Positions 44,959 through 53,295 of a stretch of DNA of 64,000 bases are shown piece by piece. The notes under the pieces were generated by a model. The model made no database searches. It was not told where the DNA came from and was given only the letters and a program-made list of their open reading frames with translations. Made by a program: the position numbers and the translations under genes. Position 1 is the first letter of the stretch. Each line of letters starts with the position of its first letter. Source of the DNA: Caballeronia ptereochthonis (lineage in GTDB: Bacteria > Pseudomonadota > Gammaproteobacteria > Burkholderiales > Burkholderiaceae); assembly GCF_001545075.1 (NCBI RefSeq), contig NZ_FCOB02000024.1:1-64000 (forward strand), given 5' to 3'.

Positions 44959-45067
44959 GGTTCGGCTCCTTCCTGGAAAACGTGAGGCGGGCGAGCGCGC
45001 GGCTGGCGCGTGCGCTCGGTATTCAGTGTGGATGCACGGCGCCGAAACACGCGCCGCGCGCTTCAAT

Positions 45068-47392
45068 TCACGACGGATTCGTGCCCGATGCGGAAATCGG
45101 CCTGATCGAACCCTGCACGATGCTCGCGCCGAAGTCGCGGATCAGCGACTGCACGAACGGATCCTGCTTGATCTCCTGCTCGGCCTCCTGCTGGCGCTGC
45201 GCGCGCTCGGCGGCGTCGAGCGCTGCGGCGGTACGGCGCGCGGGCCCGACGTTGACGTTGACTTCGACCGCGCGGCCGAGTTTCTCGGCGAGCGCCGCCT
45301 TGAGCTTCGCGACGTGCGAGCTTTCGGCGTACATCTGCACCGGCACGGCGAGCGTGATGGAATTGCCGTCGCAGGCGGTCAGCTCGCTGTTGAACGCAAG
45401 CTGGTAGGCGACGCCCTTCAACGGCAGATCGACGGCGAGCGCAGGCCATTCACCTTCGACGCCGAGCGCATCGAGCGGCACCGCGGGCGGAAGCGGAGTC
45501 GTGTCGATTTTCGGCTGCGGCGCAGGCCTTGCCGAGGACTCGCCGCCGGCGAAGCGCATGTCGTCGGGGCCGCTGTCGAAGGCGGGCACGAAGCCGTCGT
45601 CGGGCGGCGCGAAGTATTCGTCTTCCGATCCCGGCGGCGGATAGTCGTCGGACGGCATGTCTTCCCACGGCGGGACGACGTTCGACTTGCGCTCCCCGGC
45701 GGCAGCGGGCTTCGGTTCGGACGCGCCTGACGCGGCGGGCGCGGCCGGCGCGCGGCGCGGCGCAGGCACCTGGACCTGCACCGCGGGTTTTGCGGCTGGC
45801 TTGGGCGCGGCGGGCGCGGCCGTTTGCGCAGCGGGCGCACCGCGTGCGCCCCGCTCGGACGACAGACGCATGCCCGCGCTGCGCAGGACTTCGAGCGCCG
45901 CCCTCGCACCGCTTCCCGCGCGCGGCACCACGGCTTCGGGTTCCGGGGCGCGCGATGCGGCGGGCGCGGCTTCGTCGGCGGCCTGTCGTGCGGCGCTCGG
46001 CACCGGCGCGGGCTTGCTCGCGATCGGCTCGCTCGCTTCGACCGAAGCGGCGGGCTTCGCCGCGAGGGGATTCGCGCTTTCGGCAACGGATTCTACGGGC
46101 GCGCGCGGCTTTGCCTCGACGATCACCGTCTCGGCTTCGGATGCTATGGATGTTTCGGATGCTTCGGATGCAGGCGTAACGGCCTTCGCCACGGGCGCCG
46201 GCGCCGGCATAACCGCACGCTCGACCGTCGCCCCGGCGAGCGCCGCGCTTCGCGCAGCCTTCGCACCGGAAGGCGCGCCGACCGCGACGCCGCCACCGCC
46301 CGGCCCACCCGCGGGCTCGAACGCGAGCATGCGCAGGAGCGTCATCGTGAAGCCGGCGTATTCGTCCGGCGCGAGACCGAGTTCGCTGCGCCCGACGGTT
46401 GCGATTTGATAGAACAGTTGCACCTGCTCGGCGGAAAGCGTCTCGGCGAAGCGGCGGATGTCCGCGGCTTCCGGCCATTCGTCCAGCACCGACGAAGGCG
46501 CGAACTGCGCCCACGCGATCCGGTGCAGCAGGCTCGCGAGATCCTGCAATGCCGTCGAGAACGACAGGCTGCGCAGCGCCATTTCATCGGCGATCGAGAG
46601 CACGAGCTCGCCATCGCCGGCGGCGAGCGCATCGACGAGACGGATCAGGTAGCGCTGATCGAGCGCGCCGAGCATGCCGCGCACGGCGTCCTCGGTGACT
46701 TCGTTGGCCGAATAGGCGATCGCCTGATCGGTCAGGGAGAGCGCATCGCGCATGCTGCCGTCCGCCGCGCGCGACAGAAGGCGCAGCGCCTGCGGCTCGA
46801 ACACGATGCGCTCGTCGCGAAGAATGTTCTCCAGATGCGACACGATGTGCCCCGCCGGCATCTGCTTCAGATTGAACTGCAGGCAGCGCGAGAGCACGGT
46901 GACGGGAATCTTCTGCGGATCGGTCGTCGCGAGGATGAACTTCACATGCGGCGGCGGCTCCTCCAGCGTCTTCAACATCGCGTTGAAGGCGTGATTCGTG
47001 AGCATGTGCACTTCGTCGATCATATAGACCTTGAAGCGCGCATCGACGGGTGCATACACGGCGCGCTCGAGCAGCGCCGCCATTTCGTCGACGCCGCGAT
47101 TGCTCGCCGCGTCCATTTCGACATAGTCGACGAAACGGCCCTCGTCGATTTCCCGGCACGCGCGGCACACGCCGCACGGCTTCGAGGTCACGCCGGTTTC
47201 ACAATTGAGCGCCTTCGCGAAGATGCGCGAGAGCGTCGTCTTGCCGACGCCGCGCGTGCCCGTGAAAAGATAGGCGTGGTGCAGGCGGCCGCCGTCGAGC
47301 GCGTGCGTGAGCGCACGGACGACGTGCTCCTGGCCGACGAGCGACTCGAACGATTTCGGCCGCCATTTGCGTGCGAGAACTTGATAGGTCAT
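45068..47392 (-). CDS. dnaX: DNA polymerase III subunit gamma/tau
   Basis: A 774-residue clamp-loader ATPase. The family start TYQVLARKWRPKSFESLVGQ is followed by Walker A GTRGVGKTT, four zinc cysteines (CETGVTSKPCGVCRAC), the DEVH-like MIDEVHMLTNHAFNAML and sensor 1. A long Ala/Pro-rich linker (about residues 380-590) leads to the tau-specific C-terminal domain. I found no A-rich slippery heptamer like the one that makes gamma in Escherichia coli. No Shine-Dalgarno precedes the ATG and an extended -10 box ends seven bases before it, so the mRNA may be leaderless. Confidence 0.96.
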   Translation of the reverse strand: MTYQVLARKWRPKSFESLVGQEHVVRALTHALDGGRLHHAYLFTGTRGVGKTTLSRIFAKALNCETGVTSKPCGVCRACREIDEGRFVDYVEMDAASNRGVDEMAALLERAVYAPVDARFKVYMIDEVHMLTNHAFNAMLKTLEEPPPHVKFILATTDPQKIPVTVLSRCLQFNLKQMPAGHIVSHLENILRDERIVFEPQALRLLSRAADGSMRDALSLTDQAIAYSANEVTEDAVRGMLGALDQRYLIRLVDALAAGDGELVLSIADEMALRSLSFSTALQDLASLLHRIAWAQFAPSSVLDEWPEAADIRRFAETLSAEQVQLFYQIATVGRSELGLAPDEYAGFTMTLLRMLAFEPAGGPGGGGVAVGAPSGAKAARSAALAGATVERAVMPAPAPVAKAVTPASEASETSIASEAETVIVEAKPRAPVESVAESANPLAAKPAASVEASEPIASKPAPVPSAARQAADEAAPAASRAPEPEAVVPRAGSGARAALEVLRSAGMRLSSERGARGAPAAQTAAPAAPKPAAKPAVQVQVPAPRRAPAAPAASGASEPKPAAAGERKSNVVPPWEDMPSDDYPPPGSEDEYFAPPDDGFVPAFDSGPDDMRFAGGESSARPAPQPKIDTTPLPPAVPLDALGVEGEWPALAVDLPLKGVAYQLAFNSELTACDGNSITLAVPVQMYAESSHVAKLKAALAEKLGRAVEVNVNVGPARRTAAALDAAERAQRQQEAEQEIKQDPFVQSLIRDFGASIVQGSIRPISASGTNPS

Positions 47393-47399
47393 GCGCGAA

Positions 47400-47408
47400 A
47401 TTGTATCA
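47400..47408 (-). promoter_or_regulatory. Extended -10 promoter abutting the dnaX start codon
   Basis: TGA-TACAAT on the minus strand. The last base of the box (47400) is seven bases from the A of the dnaX ATG (47392), which places the expected transcription start at or next to the ATG. No good -35 is visible. Confidence 0.5.
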
Positions 47409-47585
47409 GCAACGACCTGGCGCAAACGCCGTTCCAAAAGGGCGTCGACGTGCCTGGACACAGTGCTCGTGTGCCATGCGGACGCACGGAATCACCGCAC
47501 CCGAACACACCCGAATGGCGCGCGACGACACAGCAGATTGACTAGGGGAAAACGCGGAAGGAAAGCAGGAGGAAAAGCGGAAGGT

Positions 47586-47684
47586 GACGAGCCCGACCCT
47601 CGGCACTGGTGGAAAGCGGCTGTGGCTGCTTCGTTCCCGACCTGACCAGGTTGACCGCGCCACCATGCGAGGAGGCCCGTCACG
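47586..47684 (-). ncRNA. ffs: Signal recognition particle RNA (4.5S)
   Basis: About 99 nt. The highly conserved SRP Alu-less core reads GGTCAGG-TCGGGAACGAAGCAGCC on the minus strand, the binding site for Ffh. The two ends pair (GACGGGCC with GGCTCGTC) to form the long hairpin of bacterial 4.5S RNA. An extended -10 box TGATACAAT ends seven bases before the inferred 5' end, which supports the boundary. A T-rich stretch follows the 3' end. Its place just upstream of dnaX is common in beta-proteobacteria. Confidence 0.93.
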
Positions 47685-47690
47685 TCGAAT

Positions 47691-47699
47691 TGTATCACG
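47691..47699 (-). promoter_or_regulatory. Extended -10 promoter of ffs
   Basis: TGA-TACAAT on the minus strand, ending seven bases before the inferred 4.5S RNA 5' end. The same ten bases TGATACAATT occur in front of dnaX. The rest of the 367-bp ffs-trxA gap shows only a small hairpin GCGGGG-TTAC-CCCCGC at 47950-47965 in the probable trxA leader. Confidence 0.6.
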
Positions 47700-48051
47700 C
47701 GGCCCGGCGCTCCCGGAAGGCTTCGATGAAGCGCGTGCGCCGCTCGCTCCGTGCGCCCGCACCGGGCACTCGAGCGCCCTCTTGTACTTGGTGCTTTCGC
47801 CCTCAGATCGGCCCTATCAGCACCCGGCAACGGATAGCAAAGTAGGCTAAGATGACATGTGAATTACCCGCAAGTGACGCCCGGTGGTGCATTCGGGCCC
47901 CTTCGCGGATCATTTGCCGCCGGTCGCGAGTCGTTCTGGCGCACGGCATGCGGGGTTACCCCCGCCCGTTGGCGACGAAGTTCTTTTCAGTTTTGGTGTA
48001 TCGTGGCGAGCATTCAAACGCGGGCCTCGAATCAATAGAGGTATTCAGACA

Positions 48052-48378
48052 ATGAGCGAATCAATCAAGCACATCAGCGACGCTTCTTTCGAACAGGATG
48101 TCGTCAAGTCGGATAAACCTGTCCTGCTCGATTTCTGGGCCGAATGGTGTGGTCCGTGCAAAATGATTGCCCCGATCCTCGACGAAGTCGCGAAGGATTA
48201 CGGCGATCGCCTGCAGATCGCGAAGATCAACGTGGACGAGCATCAGTCGACGCCGGTGAAGTTCGGCGTGCGCGGCATTCCCACGCTGATCCTCTTCAAG
48301 AACGGCGCGGTCGCCGCGCAGAAGGTCGGCGCGCTGTCCAAGTCGCAACTGACCGCGTTCCTCGACAGCAACCTGTAA
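48052..48378 (+). CDS. trxA: Thioredoxin 1
   Basis: A 108-residue thioredoxin with the redox motif WCGPC at residues 32-36 and the cis-Pro loop GVRGIPTLILF. It keeps cytoplasmic disulfides reduced and feeds ribonucleotide reductase and peroxiredoxins. The start MSESIKHISDASF is typical; AGAGG lies ten bases upstream. The trxA-rho order is widely conserved. Confidence 0.97.
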   Translation: MSESIKHISDASFEQDVVKSDKPVLLDFWAEWCGPCKMIAPILDEVAKDYGDRLQIAKINVDEHQSTPVKFGVRGIPTLILFKNGAVAAQKVGALSKSQLTAFLDSNL

Positions 48379-48456
48379 CGGCATCATCGGCGGGCGCCGG
48401 CATCCTTCGGCGCCCGGTTCGGGCATCGGCAACGCGATAACAGCGCAACTCCAGTG

Positions 48457-48488
48457 CGGCCGATGTTGTCGCACGACAACATCGGCCG
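48457..48488. repeat. 15-bp perfect inverted repeat between trxA and rho
   Basis: Arms CGGCCGATGTTGTCG and CGACAACATCGGCCG are separated by only two bases, 79 bp after the trxA stop. It forms a very stable hairpin but no T-run follows, so it is not a standard intrinsic terminator. It lies just upstream of the putative rho promoter and could instead be a protein-binding palindrome. Confidence 0.75.
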
Positions 48489-48528
48489 AACAGCCCCGCC
48501 CAAGCCCACCCGAGGCGCATGCGGCGTG

Positions 48529-48537
48529 TGCTATGCT
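48529..48537 (+). promoter_or_regulatory. Extended -10 promoter of rho
   Basis: TGC-TATGCT on the plus strand, four of six bases plus the TGn element. Transcription would start near 48544 and give a leader of about 95 nt that contains the C-rich repeats. Confidence 0.45.
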
Positions 48538-48583
48538 AGTATTACAAGAGTTCAAGAAGTATTAAGTCTCGAGCGGTTCCGCT

Positions 48584-48623
48584 CACCTCTTCTCCCAAAT
48601 CTTTCTGTCGCACCTCTTCTCCC
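48584..48623 (+). promoter_or_regulatory. C/U-rich, G-poor rho leader with a 13-nt direct repeat (probable rut-like site)
   Basis: CACCTCTTCTCCC occurs at 48584-48596 and again at 48611-48623, within a 40-base stretch that contains only two G. Rho binds such unstructured C-rich RNA through YC dinucleotides, and rho is known to control its own synthesis by attenuation in Escherichia coli. The second copy ends 15 bases before the rho ATG, next to the ribosome-binding site. The function is inferred; the repeat is seen. Confidence 0.6.
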
Positions 48624-48638
48624 CGGCGGGAAATCCGT

Positions 48639-49904
48639 ATGCATTTATCCGAGCTCAAGTCTCAGCACGTGTCTGCACTGATCGAGATGGCCAATGGCCT
48701 CGAGATCGAAAATGCGAACCGCCTGCGCAAGCAGGAATTGATGTTCGCGATTCTTAAAAAGCGCGCCAAGGCTGGCGACACGATTTTCGGCGACGGCACC
48801 CTCGAAGTGCTGCCCGATGGCTTCGGCTTCCTGCGCTCGCCCGAGACCTCGTATCTCGCGAGTACGGACGACATCTACATCAGCCCGTCGCAAATCCGCC
48901 GCTTCAATCTGCACACCGGCGACACGATCGAAGGCGAAGTGCGCACGCCGAAGGACGGCGAGCGTTACTTCGCGCTCGTGAAGGTGGACAAAGTCAACGG
49001 GCAGCCGCCCGAGGCCTCGAAACACAAGATCATGTTCGAGAACCTCACGCCGCTGCATCCGAACAAGCCGCTGCCGCTCGAGCGCGAAATGCGCGGCGAG
49101 GAAAACGTGACGGGCCGGATCATCGACATGATCTCGCCGATCGGCAAGGGCCAGCGCGGCCTGCTCGTCGCCTCGCCGAAATCGGGCAAGACCGTGATGC
49201 TTCAGCACATCGCGCATGCGATCAAGCAGAACCATCCCGACATCGTGCTGTTCGTCCTGCTGATCGACGAACGTCCTGAGGAAGTGACGGAAATGCAGCG
49301 CTCGGTGGCGGGCGAAGTGATCGCCTCGACCTTCGACGAACCCGCCGCGCGTCACGTGCAGGTGGCCGAAATGGTCATCGAGAAGGCGAAGCGCCTCGTC
49401 GAAATGAAGCACGACGTCGTGATCCTGCTCGACTCCATCACGCGTCTCGCGCGCGCCTACAACACGGTCGTGCCGGCTTCGGGCAAGGTGCTGACGGGCG
49501 GTGTCGACGCCAACGCGCTGCAGCGTCCGAAGCGCTTCTTCGGCGCGGCGCGCAACATCGAGGAAGGCGGCTCGCTCACGATCATCGGTACGGCGCTGAT
49601 CGAAACCGGCAGCCGCATGGACGACGTCATCTACGAAGAGTTCAAGGGCACCGGCAACATGGAAGTGCACCTGGAACGCCGTCTCGCCGAAAAGCGCGTC
49701 TATCCGTCCATCAATCTGAACAAGTCGGGCACGCGCCGCGAGGAACTGCTCATCAAGCCGGACCTGCTGCAGAAGGTCTGGGTGCTGCGCAAGTTCATCC
49801 ACGACATGGACGAGGTCGAGGCGATGGAATTCCTGCTCGACAAGATCCGTCAGACGAAGAACAACGCCGAGTTCTTCGACATGATGCGCCGCGGCGGAGG
49901 CTGA
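48639..49904 (+). CDS. rho: Transcription termination factor Rho
   Basis: A 421-residue hexameric RNA helicase. The N-terminal Rho_N and cold-shock-like RNA-binding domains carry the RNP1 motif DGFGFLRSPE. The ATPase domain has the P-loop ASPKSGKTVML, Walker B-type VILLDSITRLARAYN and the Q-loop and R-loop regions. Length is standard. It is followed by an intrinsic terminator. Its leader appears suited to autoregulation. Confidence 0.98.
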   Translation: MHLSELKSQHVSALIEMANGLEIENANRLRKQELMFAILKKRAKAGDTIFGDGTLEVLPDGFGFLRSPETSYLASTDDIYISPSQIRRFNLHTGDTIEGEVRTPKDGERYFALVKVDKVNGQPPEASKHKIMFENLTPLHPNKPLPLEREMRGEENVTGRIIDMISPIGKGQRGLLVASPKSGKTVMLQHIAHAIKQNHPDIVLFVLLIDERPEEVTEMQRSVAGEVIASTFDEPAARHVQVAEMVIEKAKRLVEMKHDVVILLDSITRLARAYNTVVPASGKVLTGGVDANALQRPKRFFGAARNIEEGGSLTIIGTALIETGSRMDDVIYEEFKGTGNMEVHLERRLAEKRVYPSINLNKSGTRREELLIKPDLLQKVWVLRKFIHDMDEVEAMEFLLDKIRQTKNNAEFFDMMRRGGG

Positions 49905-49929
49905 TCCGCTTCTCGTCCGACGCACGAAG

Positions 49930-49959
49930 AAACCGCCTGCACCGTCAGGCGGTTTTTTT
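49930..49959 (+). terminator. Intrinsic terminator after rho
   Basis: The stem AACCGCCTG-CACCGT-CAGGCGGTT is followed by a run of seven T from 49953, 26 bp after the rho stop. Confidence 0.93.
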
Positions 49960-50039
49960 CGCGCCGCGTTTGCACTTCTTCACGATTGCGGCGCCCGTCG
50001 TCCGTACAATCCGGTCTGTTCCCGTGATTCGACCCACCG

Positions 50040-50906
50040 ATGGCCAACCTCTTTTCCCGCTGGTTCGGCGCTCAACGGCGCGAGCGCGCGCTGCGCAAGT
50101 ACGCAATCGACGACGCGCTGTGGCGAAGCACGCTCGACGCATACCCTTTCTTCCGCCATCTGAGCGCGGCCGATCTCGTGCGTCTGCGGGAGATCGCGAG
50201 CCTGTTCATCGCGCAGAAGGAATTCTCGACGGCGCACGAGCTCGAATTGACCGACGCGATGATCGCCTCCATTGCCGCGCAGGCGTGCCTGCCGGTGCTC
50301 AATCTCGACCTCGATCTCTATCGCGGCTGGGTGGGCGTGATTGTCTATCCGGGCGAGTTCATCATCAGAAAGACGGTCGAGGACGAGGACGGCGTCGTGC
50401 ACGAGATCGAGCACGACGCGAGCGGCGAGGCATGGGAAGGCGGCCCGGTCGTGCTCTCGTGGGAGGACGCGCAGATGGCCGACGGCTCGGACGCCTACAA
50501 CGTCGTGATCCACGAGTTCGCGCACAAGATCGACATGGTGACGGGCGAGGCGGACGGTCATCCGCCGCTCTATCGCCGCTGGCATGCGCCGCTCGATTCC
50601 ACCGCCTGGGCCGATATCTTCGACAATGCCTACGACCAGTTCTGCGCGCGCGTGGATGCCGTGCCGGAGCGCCGCTGGAGCCGTTTCGAGCGCGAATCGC
50701 TCATCGACCCGTACGCCGCGGACCACCCGTCCGAGTTCTTCGCCGTGTGCAGCGAAGCCCTCTTCGTCACGCCGCAGGCGTTCGAATCCGAATATCCCGA
50801 GCTGTACCGGCTGCTCGCGCGCTATTACCGGCAAGATCCGGCGGGCGTCGGCGCGCTCGTCGTGCAAGGTGCGCCAGAACCTTCGAAAAAGATGTCAACC
50901 GACTGA
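50040..50906 (+). CDS. mtfA: M90 family zinc metallopeptidase, MtfA-like
   Basis: A 288-residue protein of the MtfA/DUF980 family. The zinc site HEFAH lies at residues 158-162, and a downstream acidic stretch (SEFFAVCSEALF) likely gives the third ligand. In Escherichia coli MtfA binds the repressor Mlc and has aminopeptidase activity, and thereby affects glucose uptake; whether this holds here is not known. The start MANLFSRWFGAQRRER is typical. It stands between rho and rpmE2. Confidence 0.9.
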   Translation: MANLFSRWFGAQRRERALRKYAIDDALWRSTLDAYPFFRHLSAADLVRLREIASLFIAQKEFSTAHELELTDAMIASIAAQACLPVLNLDLDLYRGWVGVIVYPGEFIIRKTVEDEDGVVHEIEHDASGEAWEGGPVVLSWEDAQMADGSDAYNVVIHEFAHKIDMVTGEADGHPPLYRRWHAPLDSTAWADIFDNAYDQFCARVDAVPERRWSRFERESLIDPYAADHPSEFFAVCSEALFVTPQAFESEYPELYRLLARYYRQDPAGVGALVVQGAPEPSKKMSTD

Positions 50907-50914
50907 TTTTCTGG

Positions 50915-50920
50915 CATAAT
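50915..50920 (+). promoter_or_regulatory. Putative -10 box of rpmE2
   Basis: CATAAT, five of six matches, on the plus strand nine bases after the mtfA stop and 89 bp before the rpmE2 ATG. No clear -35. Confidence 0.3.
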
Positions 50921-51008
50921 CGCCGTTTTTCGACCCTAGGCAAGTGACTCGCGCAGGTCAAAAGACGCGCCGCAGCGGGTTGGCTACCGCCAGATACCAG
51001 GAAAGACC

Positions 51009-51263
51009 ATGAAACAAGGCATTCACCCGGATTACCGCGAAGTCCTGTTCGTCGACATGTCGAACGACTTCAGGTTCGTGACCCGCTCGACCATCCAGAC
51101 GCGCGAAACCGCCGAATTCAACGGCAAGACCTACCCGCTCGCGAAGATCGAAGTGTCGTCGGAATCGCACCCGTTCTACACCGGCCAGCAGAAGATCATG
51201 GACACGGCGGGCCGCGTCGAGAAGTTCAACAACAAGTTCGCGCGCTTCTCCACCAAGAAGTAA
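51009..51263 (+). CDS. rpmE2: 50S ribosomal protein L31 type B (zinc-independent)
   Basis: An 84-residue L31 of the C-minus type: MKQGIHPDYREVLFVDMSND lacks the CxxC zinc ribbon of the standard L31, and the 80-90 residue length fits the type B paralogue. Such paralogues replace zinc-binding L31 when zinc is short, and are often Zur-controlled. I did not recognise a Zur box upstream, so it may be the only L31. AGGAAAG precedes the ATG. A terminator follows. Confidence 0.96.
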   Translation: MKQGIHPDYREVLFVDMSNDFRFVTRSTIQTRETAEFNGKTYPLAKIEVSSESHPFYTGQQKIMDTAGRVEKFNNKFARFSTKK

Positions 51264-51300
51264 GTCGGACTTCACGGCCGGAGTTTTGCCGGTCAGGCAG

Positions 51301-51328
51301 AAAGGGCAGCTATGGCTGCCCTTTTTTG
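51301..51328 (+). terminator. Intrinsic terminator after rpmE2
   Basis: The stem AAAGGGCAGC-TATG-GCTGCCCTTT runs into a T-run (51322-51327), 38 bp beyond the rpmE2 stop. Confidence 0.92.
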
Positions 51329-51527
51329 TCCGCGGGTGTTTTTCATCAACCATGCGGCGCCCACGGCACCGCCTTTGCTGCATTCGGTAAGGGTTGTTGC
51401 GCCTCGTTACAGCGAGCGCCAATCACCCGCCCTTAACGCGGCCGCGCGACTACAATGCCGGTTGCTCCGGCCCTACTGCGCTGTTCAGGCGCACAAGCAG
51501 CGGACCGTTATCCATCCAGCCCATCGC

Positions 51528-53291
51528 ATGCGATCTGTCGTTCGTCTGACCGCCTCCGCCACCAGCGCCCTGCCGCGCTGGCTGCTGCTCGCCATCTGTA
51601 TTACTTACGCGTCGTTCGGGCTGTTCGGCCGCGATCCGTGGAAGAACGAGGACGCGGCGGGCTTCGGCGTGATGTGGACGATGGCCACGGGCGACGCGCG
51701 CGACTGGCTGCTGCCGAACCTGGTCGGCAAGGCGCCGACCGCCGACGGCCCGCTGATGTACTGGCTCGGCGCGTCGGCGATCCGGATTCTGAGTCCTTGG
51801 GTCGACGCGAGCAACGCCTCGCGCGTGGTCACGGGCCTGCTCTTCTGCGTGGCCTGCGCATTCGTCTGGTACTCGGCCTATCTGCTGGGCCGGCGCGACG
51901 AGGCCCAGCCCTTCAAATACGCCTTTGGCGGCGAGCCCGAACCGCGCGACTATGGCCGCACGCTGGCCGACGGCGCGCTGCTCATCCTGCTCGCATGCTT
52001 CGGCCTCGCCGAGCGCGGCCACGAAACCACGCCGCAGCTCGCGCAATTCGCCGGCACCGCGATGCTCATCTACGGCCTCGTGCGCAGCCTCGACAAGCCG
52101 ATCCACGGCGGCCTCGTATGGGGCGCGGCGATCGGCGTGGTCGGACTGTCCAGCTCGCCGGTGCTGGTGTTCGCGCTGCTGCTCGGCACGCTCGCGATGA
52201 CGATCATCGTGAAGCAGGTGCGCGCCTTGCCGCTCGTCATCTACGGCTTGCCGGTCGCGATCGTGCTGATCGCCGCCTGGGTGCTGCCGACGCTGCATTT
52301 CTTCCTCGACGACGGCGAATGGTGGCTGCGCCAATGGTGGCGCAACAGCTTCTACACGTTCTCGGGACCGCCGGCGGTCGTGTTCGGCTACGCGATGAAG
52401 AACCTGCCGCTCTTCACGTGGCCCGCGTGGCCGCTCGCAATCTGGGCGTTCGTCAGCTGGGGCGGGCAGCGCCGCTCGCCGCACGTGGGCGTCCCCCTGT
52501 CGATCATCGGGCCGCTGCTCGTGCTGGTCGTGCTGCAGGCGCACGAGACCAACCGGCTCTTCATGCTGCTGCTGCCGCCGCTTTCGGTGCTCGCCACCTT
52601 CGCGCTGCCCACGCTCAAGCGCGGCGCGATCAATGCGATCGACTGGTTCGCGATGCTGAGCTTCACCATCATCGGCTCGCTGGTGTGGCTCGTGTGGACC
52701 GCGGGCATGATCGGCTTTCCCGCGCCGATGGCCCGCAACCTCGCGCGCCTCGCGCCGGGCTTCCATCCCGAGTTCAAGCTGATTTCATTCGCGTGCGCGG
52801 TGGCGGTTACCGCCTGCTGGTTCATCCTCGCGCGCTGGCGGCTCGCGCGCCATCCGAAGGTCCTGTGGCGCAGCGTCGTGCTGTCGAGCGCGGGCACGAC
52901 GCTCATGTGGGTGCTGCTCATGACCCTGTGGCTTCCGGTGGTGAACTATAGCCGCACGTATCGCGACGTCGCGGAGCAGATCGCCGGTCATCTGCCGCCC
53001 GACTACACCTGCATCTCGCCAGTGCGCCTGGGCGACGCGCAGATCGCCACCTTCGCCTACTTCGGCGGCATGCACTTCGCGTTCGACGAGGATTGCGACG
53101 TGATCCTGCGCCAGGACCGCGCGGATTACGGCGAGCCGTCGTCGATGTCGGCGTTCGAATGGAAGCTCGTATGGGAAGGCCGGCGCGTCGCCGACCGCGA
53201 CGAGCGCTTCCGCCTGTACGTGCGCATCGAGCGCCCCACGCCGCCAGCGAAAAAGCCGTTGCGTCCGAAGAGCCTGCGCCGGGCGCAGTAA
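51528..53291 (+). CDS. GT-C type membrane glycosyltransferase (ArnT/PMT-like)
   Basis: A 587-residue protein with about twelve membrane helices, a first periplasmic loop with the acidic motif GRDPWKNEDAAGF, and a soluble C-terminal part of about 110 residues. This is the GT-C layout of ArnT and related polyprenyl-phosphate sugar transferases. Donor sugar and acceptor are unknown; no other glycan genes are nearby. The start at 51528 (MRSVVRLTASATSALPRW) was chosen because the frame further upstream overlaps the rpmE2 terminator. The MATE gene follows 4 bp later, so the two are likely co-transcribed. Confidence 0.85.
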   Translation: MRSVVRLTASATSALPRWLLLAICITYASFGLFGRDPWKNEDAAGFGVMWTMATGDARDWLLPNLVGKAPTADGPLMYWLGASAIRILSPWVDASNASRVVTGLLFCVACAFVWYSAYLLGRRDEAQPFKYAFGGEPEPRDYGRTLADGALLILLACFGLAERGHETTPQLAQFAGTAMLIYGLVRSLDKPIHGGLVWGAAIGVVGLSSSPVLVFALLLGTLAMTIIVKQVRALPLVIYGLPVAIVLIAAWVLPTLHFFLDDGEWWLRQWWRNSFYTFSGPPAVVFGYAMKNLPLFTWPAWPLAIWAFVSWGGQRRSPHVGVPLSIIGPLLVLVVLQAHETNRLFMLLLPPLSVLATFALPTLKRGAINAIDWFAMLSFTIIGSLVWLVWTAGMIGFPAPMARNLARLAPGFHPEFKLISFACAVAVTACWFILARWRLARHPKVLWRSVVLSSAGTTLMWVLLMTLWLPVVNYSRTYRDVAEQIAGHLPPDYTCISPVRLGDAQIATFAYFGGMHFAFDEDCDVILRQDRADYGEPSSMSAFEWKLVWEGRRVADRDERFRLYVRIERPTPPAKKPLRPKSLRRAQ

Positions 53292-53295
53292 CGCG

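Noticed and set aside
45068..47392. Programmed frameshift in dnaX
   Set aside because: No A-AAA-AAG-type slippery heptamer is visible on the coding strand near the end of the ATPase core, so I do not claim a gamma product.
47884..48051. In-frame extension of thioredoxin by 56 codons
   Set aside because: Thioredoxin families start at MSESIKH; the extension is not conserved in character and would cover the probable promoter and leader.
47852..48055. A 67-codon frame upstream of trxA that ends in an ATGA overlap with the trxA start
   Set aside because: Tempting as a leader peptide, but there is no ribosome-binding site, composition is Arg/Cys-rich and nothing resembles a known protein.
51312..51527. 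Upstream extension of the GT-C glycosyltransferase by 72 codons
   Set aside because: It would start inside the rpmE2 terminator hairpin and adds non-hydrophobic sequence before the first membrane helix.
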